NCBI GenBank assembly: GCA_013398615.1
Contig: VZSR01000680.1
Coordinates: 1,851,726 to 1,915,725 of the forward strand
Length of the DNA stretch: 64,000 nt
Direction: 5' to 3'
Origin: Brachypodius melanocephalos
Lineage: Eukaryota; Chordata; Aves; Passeriformes; Pycnonotidae
Below the pieces are notes generated by a model, which saw only the letters and a program-made list of their open reading frames with translations, was not told the origin of the DNA and did no database searches. Positions 59,325 through 64,000 of the stretch are shown here, in pieces. Made by a program: the position numbers and the translations under genes. Every line of letters starts with the position of its first letter. Positions within the stretch are counted from its first letter, which is position 1.

Positions 59325-62300
59325 GTATGTATTGTTAAATTTCCCTTTTCCTCTTAATTAGGTGTTTTCTGGTGTAAATCACTGTATTAAAATGTCTAAA
59401 GTTGTGACACTGCAAAGTAGCAAATGAAGATCGAATAAGAAATTGGTGGTTTATAATAAAGATAATTTTCATGGTAGTTTCAATGACTCTTTTGGTTGTC
59501 GCTAAAATAAGACTCCTTTTTTGTTGAGGACATAGGAATTTTCAGATCATGGCCTGTTTTTCTTTTATTAATGAAACAGGATTCTAGAATGCAAACTAAT
59601 TTACACTTGTGTGCTGGTTTTAGGAGATTTTTTAAAGTTGGCACAGATTAGTCTCACAGACAGGTCATGCGGTGTATGTCTAATGCTTGTGAGTGCTGCA
59701 TAAAACCTGGGGGTTTTCCTTTTTTCCTTTTTTAACATAACCATTTTCTACTGCAACATACAGTCATTTTATATACCAAAACAGGGAAGACTTTTTTTGT
59801 GAATCTTCATTTCATACTTCAAGAGCACCTGATCAGTGGTTTCGTCTCTATGAATTTTTATATTCTTTTATTAATGGCCATTTTTCTAAATATTGTTGTC
59901 AGTTATGCCTTTGATAAATATACTGCCCAACATAGCAAGGATTCACATTCAGCTAATTGTTACACCATGTACTCCAAGGGGAAAAAAATTGTTTGTATAT
60001 TTTTGCATTTTGCATGCTTTCTAAGGTCGTGTTTAAATTCAAAATCTAATTAGGAAGAATTGTTGGTGTTTTAGAAGCAATGTGGAAAGTCTCAACACAG
60101 ACTTAAGATGGTTGAATGAAAAGTAAATGTCATTTTAGAGTTTGCTTTTGTACTGAAAAAAAAATGACCTGAAATTTGTTTATGGCTAGGGCAATTTGCT
60201 TAGCACACAATTAGTTTTGAAAAAGCAAACTGTAAGTTTAGAAGATGAGATTTCTGTTTCAAAAGTCTTCAGTTTTGTCATCTGTCAATAACACACATGT
60301 AAAGTGTTGCTTTTCAGATAATTATCCTGATAATCTTTATTTTTTTAATGTATTGAAGATACATTGAAATTTGGTTTGACAGAGTTACCAAAGTCGTAGT
60401 GGTGAGTTTATGTTTTGAAGGTAAATGCAGAACAGATGCAGCATCAAAATAAATGCTGAGGGATGCATTTCTCTGCTCTCTCTAGTGTGAAGTAGATTCA
60501 GTTGATGTTATGGTGAAAATATCTTACCTCCACCAGCTTTATGGTATTATCCATCTGGACTGAAATACAGATTATTCTTGGACATTGTGCTCACTGCTTG
60601 CTTACAAGTGACTGAAATGAAGATGTTTTTACCTCAAGTTAAAAGTGCAACTTAATTCCTGCCTACCTTCTTGTCTCTGAGCTGGAGCATCTGATTTTGT
60701 GTTGCAGCAAACAAGGAGTGACTGCCATGTGTGTGTTTATTCTTCCTCTTCACTGGGCTTTCTTGCTGCTTTTAGGTGTTGGAACTCTTTATTCTAATAG
60801 GTAGGTTTTGGTCCTAGGCAGAACTTCTATTCATTATTTTATTCCCTTTTATTGTGCACTGAAATTTGTGAAATTAATCTTCCTCTAAGACAGTATCAAA
60901 GCATTCCACAAGTAAACAACTGTGAATTTCACACTATTTTTGCAGTGAGTTAATTTTTGCAGTGAACTGTTTTTGCTGCCATGAGTTGTTAGGTCAGAGA
61001 GAGGATATCCAGGATAAAAATTTGGATTTAAGGCCATTGGCTGAGATGCAGCCTCTCCCATGGAGTCCTCACTACTCCATTCAGCTAGCGCATGTTGGGT
61101 TCTCTGTTCCTCTCAGGAATGCAAGCACACCTTTCAAGTCTTTATTTTGGTGAGCTGATAGTTCTTTCTCTGTTAATAATCCTATATTCATGTTTAGAGT
61201 CTGGTTTCCCATCTTCATGTTGGAAAAGTCCTTTGGAAAAGTTCAGGAGGAACCTCTCCCACAGCAGTTCTGTAGACATTTTCTGTCTGAGGAAATTGAG
61301 ATTTCTGTCTGAGCAGTTCTTCAGAGCTTTTTTTGGAGGCAGCAGTTCATAGCAGAACTTTTGCTGTTCTTCTGTCTGCCATAAACTCCTCTCTCAGTCA
61401 GAGAGAGCAGAGGAAGGGTCTTTAAAGGCTGGATGTAGCTTTCTGGAATTTTCCTGTCACTTTTCCTTACTTTTTGAGTCACAAGATGTTTGGTAGAAGG
61501 CTGAGATTTTGGTTCAGGAAAGAGTCTGAATGTCTGAGATGTTGGGAATATCTGGCTCTGTTTCCTGAGAGAGGTGGGTCGTAGGAAATAAGATCTCAGA
61601 TTCAGCAAGTTCTGATTCTGATCAGAGATGGAGAGCCAAGTCATTCCCTTCCTAAGCAGTTTTTGAAGCAGAGAAGAGCTGTTCTGCAGATCAGCATAGT
61701 GGAATTTCTAGACTAAGCACTGATGCAGTTTTAAAATGTGTTTGTAGGTTGACAATGTAACAAAAAGTTGCCTTAGAACTTGAAAGAAGGAGAGGTAACT
61801 GCTGTGATGCACATCTAAGTGTGTTTCCTGAGTCACACACATTCTGTTAAGTATTTTTGTGGTGTGCTGTGAGCCAAGAAATAGTTTATAAAGGAGGAAG
61901 TCAGTTTTATAAGGAATGCCCTGGTCAAATTCTGTGTTCAGTTCTTCTGTGATCATGTTTCTCCAGATCAGATGGTTTGAAGGCTCATTTCATTAAGCTT
62001 GTGGTTACTTGTCAGCCTCAGAAATGCTTCTATCTCTGAAATCTGTGAAGCTGGAGAATGTAATACACACATTTAATAAATATTCTAATGATTTAAGAAC
62101 CGGTGCATCCTTCTCTTTCTCTTTTAGAAGCTTGATCTTAACAGCTCCAGGATTATTTACATATTGCTGTCTTTGCCATTTTTAATGTTAGCTGCTGAAC
62201 GGCATACTTAAATAATATTAATGAACGTATATTAGACAATGTATTTTTACACTGCCACTAAACTTCTGTTCAGTACAGCTCCTGAACTTGTGTCAGGCTA

Positions 62301-63207
62301 GCAATCCTGTAATTTTGAATGCTGGGAGCTCATCTGAGGTTGCTGCTGCTGGTCTGACTCTTGAGAGCAATGATCTGAGGAAGCAGATTGTATATATCTC
62401 CTCAGGTTCTTAAAAATATTTGACTGACTGGCTGGTACCCCTTTGTAGCTGGGCTTGTGGAGAGCGCCCAGAGCTTGCTGCTTTGGGAAGTTGCAAGGTT
62501 TATGATGTTACAGGAGGTACTTCAAAGAGTAAGTCTTTGCAGAGACACTAACTCTGCAGAAACAAGTTTACTTCTTTGCTGGATCTGGTTTCTGGCATAC
62601 CCTCATGAACTGATCCTATCTCCTGGATGGTTCTTTGCTGTGCAGTTGCCTTCTAGAAAACATGCTGTTCTTCACAAAGTGAGCTACAGGAATTAACACC
62701 ACCCAACTGTGATGGAAAACATGCTGCTCTGGTCTGGTTCATCAGGGACCCTTCCTCTCCTAGCTTTAGTCCTGAAATTTTGCTCTTTAATACAGTCTTC
62801 CCCTTTCAGGGACTGATTTCTTCTGGTTTGCTCTGCTCAAGATCACGGTTGTGGATTAGCAGTCCCTCTAAAATGCTTCATTGCACATAGAAGGTCTTTA
62901 AACCTCTCAGTTCTGTCCAGTTGTTTCCACCTTCATGTGATCTTTTATTTCCCTTTTCTTTTAGCATTACTTACTTCTTTTTGATCTGTTCCTAAACAGC
63001 AGCAGATCTGTCTCCTAAACTCTTACTGGTTTTTCTGCATCTTTTGGATCTGCTTCTTCCATCCCTCTCTTCCATCTTTTATTTCTATTCAAAGACATGA
63101 GCATGGTTTTCGAGGCCTTGTATGACAGTAGTTTATTTTCTGTGTATCTTCCATCTTTCCAAAGTACACAAATTGAATTCTGAACTTTCGATGTACTGAG
63201 TTGAACA

Positions 63208-63271
63208 TAAAGAATTGTAGGATGGTTTGGGTTGGGAGGGGCCTTAAAGCTCATCCAGTTCCAACCCCCTG
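63208..63271 (-). mobile_element. CR1 LINE 3' end, antisense, truncated
   Basis: Reads GAATTGTAGGATGGTTTGGG, TTGGGAGGGGCCTTAAAGC, TCATCCAGTTCCAACCCCCT as the reverse complement of a CR1 terminus. It breaks off exactly where the LTR-like sequence begins. Confidence 0.85.
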
Positions 63272-63274
63272 CTG

Positions 63275-63760
63275 ATAAGGACAGTAGAATTTACTCACTT
63301 GATGAGGATAGCAGAACAGAACAACATTTTGCTCTTATCCAATAAAGGGAACAATGTGGCCTTCAAGAAGCAGACAAAACAGCATTCATGCAAAATGCAA
63401 GCAGGATGCCAGCTCAGCTCTGCAAGGCTGACAAAGTGGAAGTTATGCAAAACAATGATATTGCACTTACTCCAAAGTGGGGTCCGGAAGCAGCCACCTA
63501 AAAAGGGCACTGGATGTTGGGGACACTCCCAAAGAACCACATAAGGGCTTCCAGTGAGGGGTGGGACTGTGTCAAATAAGGTCAAGGAAGTTACTTACGA
63601 ATATGTGATCAGTGTATTCTAAAAATTCTGTTCACCTGCTGCTGGGGGCACTCACTTGAAAGCAGGACCCCCCTGGGTGCCCAGTGCTGCCATAAAGAAT
63701 GCCTGATTTCTAATATTCAGACTGTGGTAGAAAGTTTCTGTCGGGCTGATTTTGGGATCA
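63275..63760 (+). mobile_element. Probable endogenous retrovirus LTR (solo)
   Basis: The 3' part has the layout of an avian ERV long terminal repeat: a poly(A)-type hexamer in CATAAAGAATGCCTGATTTC, then TAATATTCAGACTGTGGTAG, then AAAGTTTCTGTCGGGCTGA and an end near TTTTGGGATCA. The preceding ~400 bp is a plausible U3. No internal retroviral genes are present, so this would be an old solo LTR. The 5' edge and target-site duplication are not certain. Confidence 0.5.
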
Positions 63761-64000
63761 ATCCTACCAAAGGATGCTGTCAGGAAATTGGACGTATCCA
63801 TCCTTTAGGAAACAAAGCTGCAATATAACTGAGTATAACTGTTCAATAACTGAAATGTATTTTCTGTTTCTGTGTGAATCCTCCTATGCCCTGAAGAGCT
63901 CTCTGATACAAACTCTCATGCAGTTCCAAAGAAATGCTCTAGCTTATCTTTTTCAGTAATAACTTTTCCTAAACACATGCAGAGAGCCTTTGGCTCTGGA

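Larger units (their letters stand above)
59325..64000 (+). other. ATXN10: ATXN10 intron 5 (3' end outside window)
   Basis: AT-rich intronic sequence. The only elements recognised are a short antisense CR1 piece (63.2 kb) and an LTR-like element (63.3-63.76 kb). No exon continuing the ataxin-10 frame is visible. Confidence 0.8.

Noticed and set aside
59325..64000. Search for ATXN10 exon 6 and for the SCA10-type ATTCT array
   Set aside because: Neither is visible. By human gene order both should lie to the right of the window.
1..64000. CRISPR arrays, operons, ribosome binding sites, tRNA and rRNA genes
   Set aside because: None seen. The sequence is vertebrate and the repeats present are LINE, SINE, LTR and simple repeats. 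tRNA detection by eye is not reliable, so tRNAscan would be needed to exclude them fully.

Overview
The window is vertebrate nuclear DNA, almost certainly from a bird. The evidence is spliced genes with GT-AG introns, many 5'-truncated CR1 LINE fragments with the short terminal repeats typical of avian CR1, compact introns, and protein sequence close to vertebrate orthologues. A songbird is possible, but the sequence alone does not prove it. Nothing prokaryotic or phage-like is present.

Layout. Two protein-coding genes lie head to tail on the + strand. Bases 1-18063 hold the 3' end of FBLN1 (fibulin-1). Its three final coding exons (2868-3010, 4845-4976, 17924-18063) encode the C-terminal fibulin module of the D-type isoform. 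The first poly(A) signal is at 18182. Bases ~18.2-36.1 kb are intergenic, with CR1 relics and AT-rich unique sequence. A CpG island at ~36.09-36.55 kb carries the promoter and first exon of ATXN10 (ataxin-10). Its first five coding exons (36331-36416, 40339-40524, 41992-42074, 58179-58275, 59160-59324) join in one frame and cover roughly the N-terminal 205 residues. The rest of ATXN10, including the intron equivalent to the human SCA10 repeat intron, lies beyond the right edge.

Repeats: at least 14 CR1 fragments in both orientations, one keeping a recognisable reverse-transcriptase segment (~10.9-11.5 kb); possible ancient MIR-type SINEs; one probable endogenous-retrovirus LTR (~63.3-63.76 kb); a compound trinucleotide tract (14.4-14.6 kb); a 74-bp tandem duplication (51.37-51.51 kb); and a 60-bp tandem unit that runs into a 100-N assembly gap (54561-54660).

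The two genes do not form a pathway. Fibulin-1 is a secreted matrix and basement-membrane protein, and ataxin-10 is a cytoplasmic armadillo-like protein. They are conserved neighbours, as on human 22q13.31. I found no undescribed system. The most useful leads are a phase-compatible alternative terminal exon in ATXN10 intron 3 (44945-44997), an orphan minus-strand exon-like ORF with a membrane segment (33942-34067), the gap-associated minisatellite, and the four GGGCC units abutting the ATXN10 start codon.
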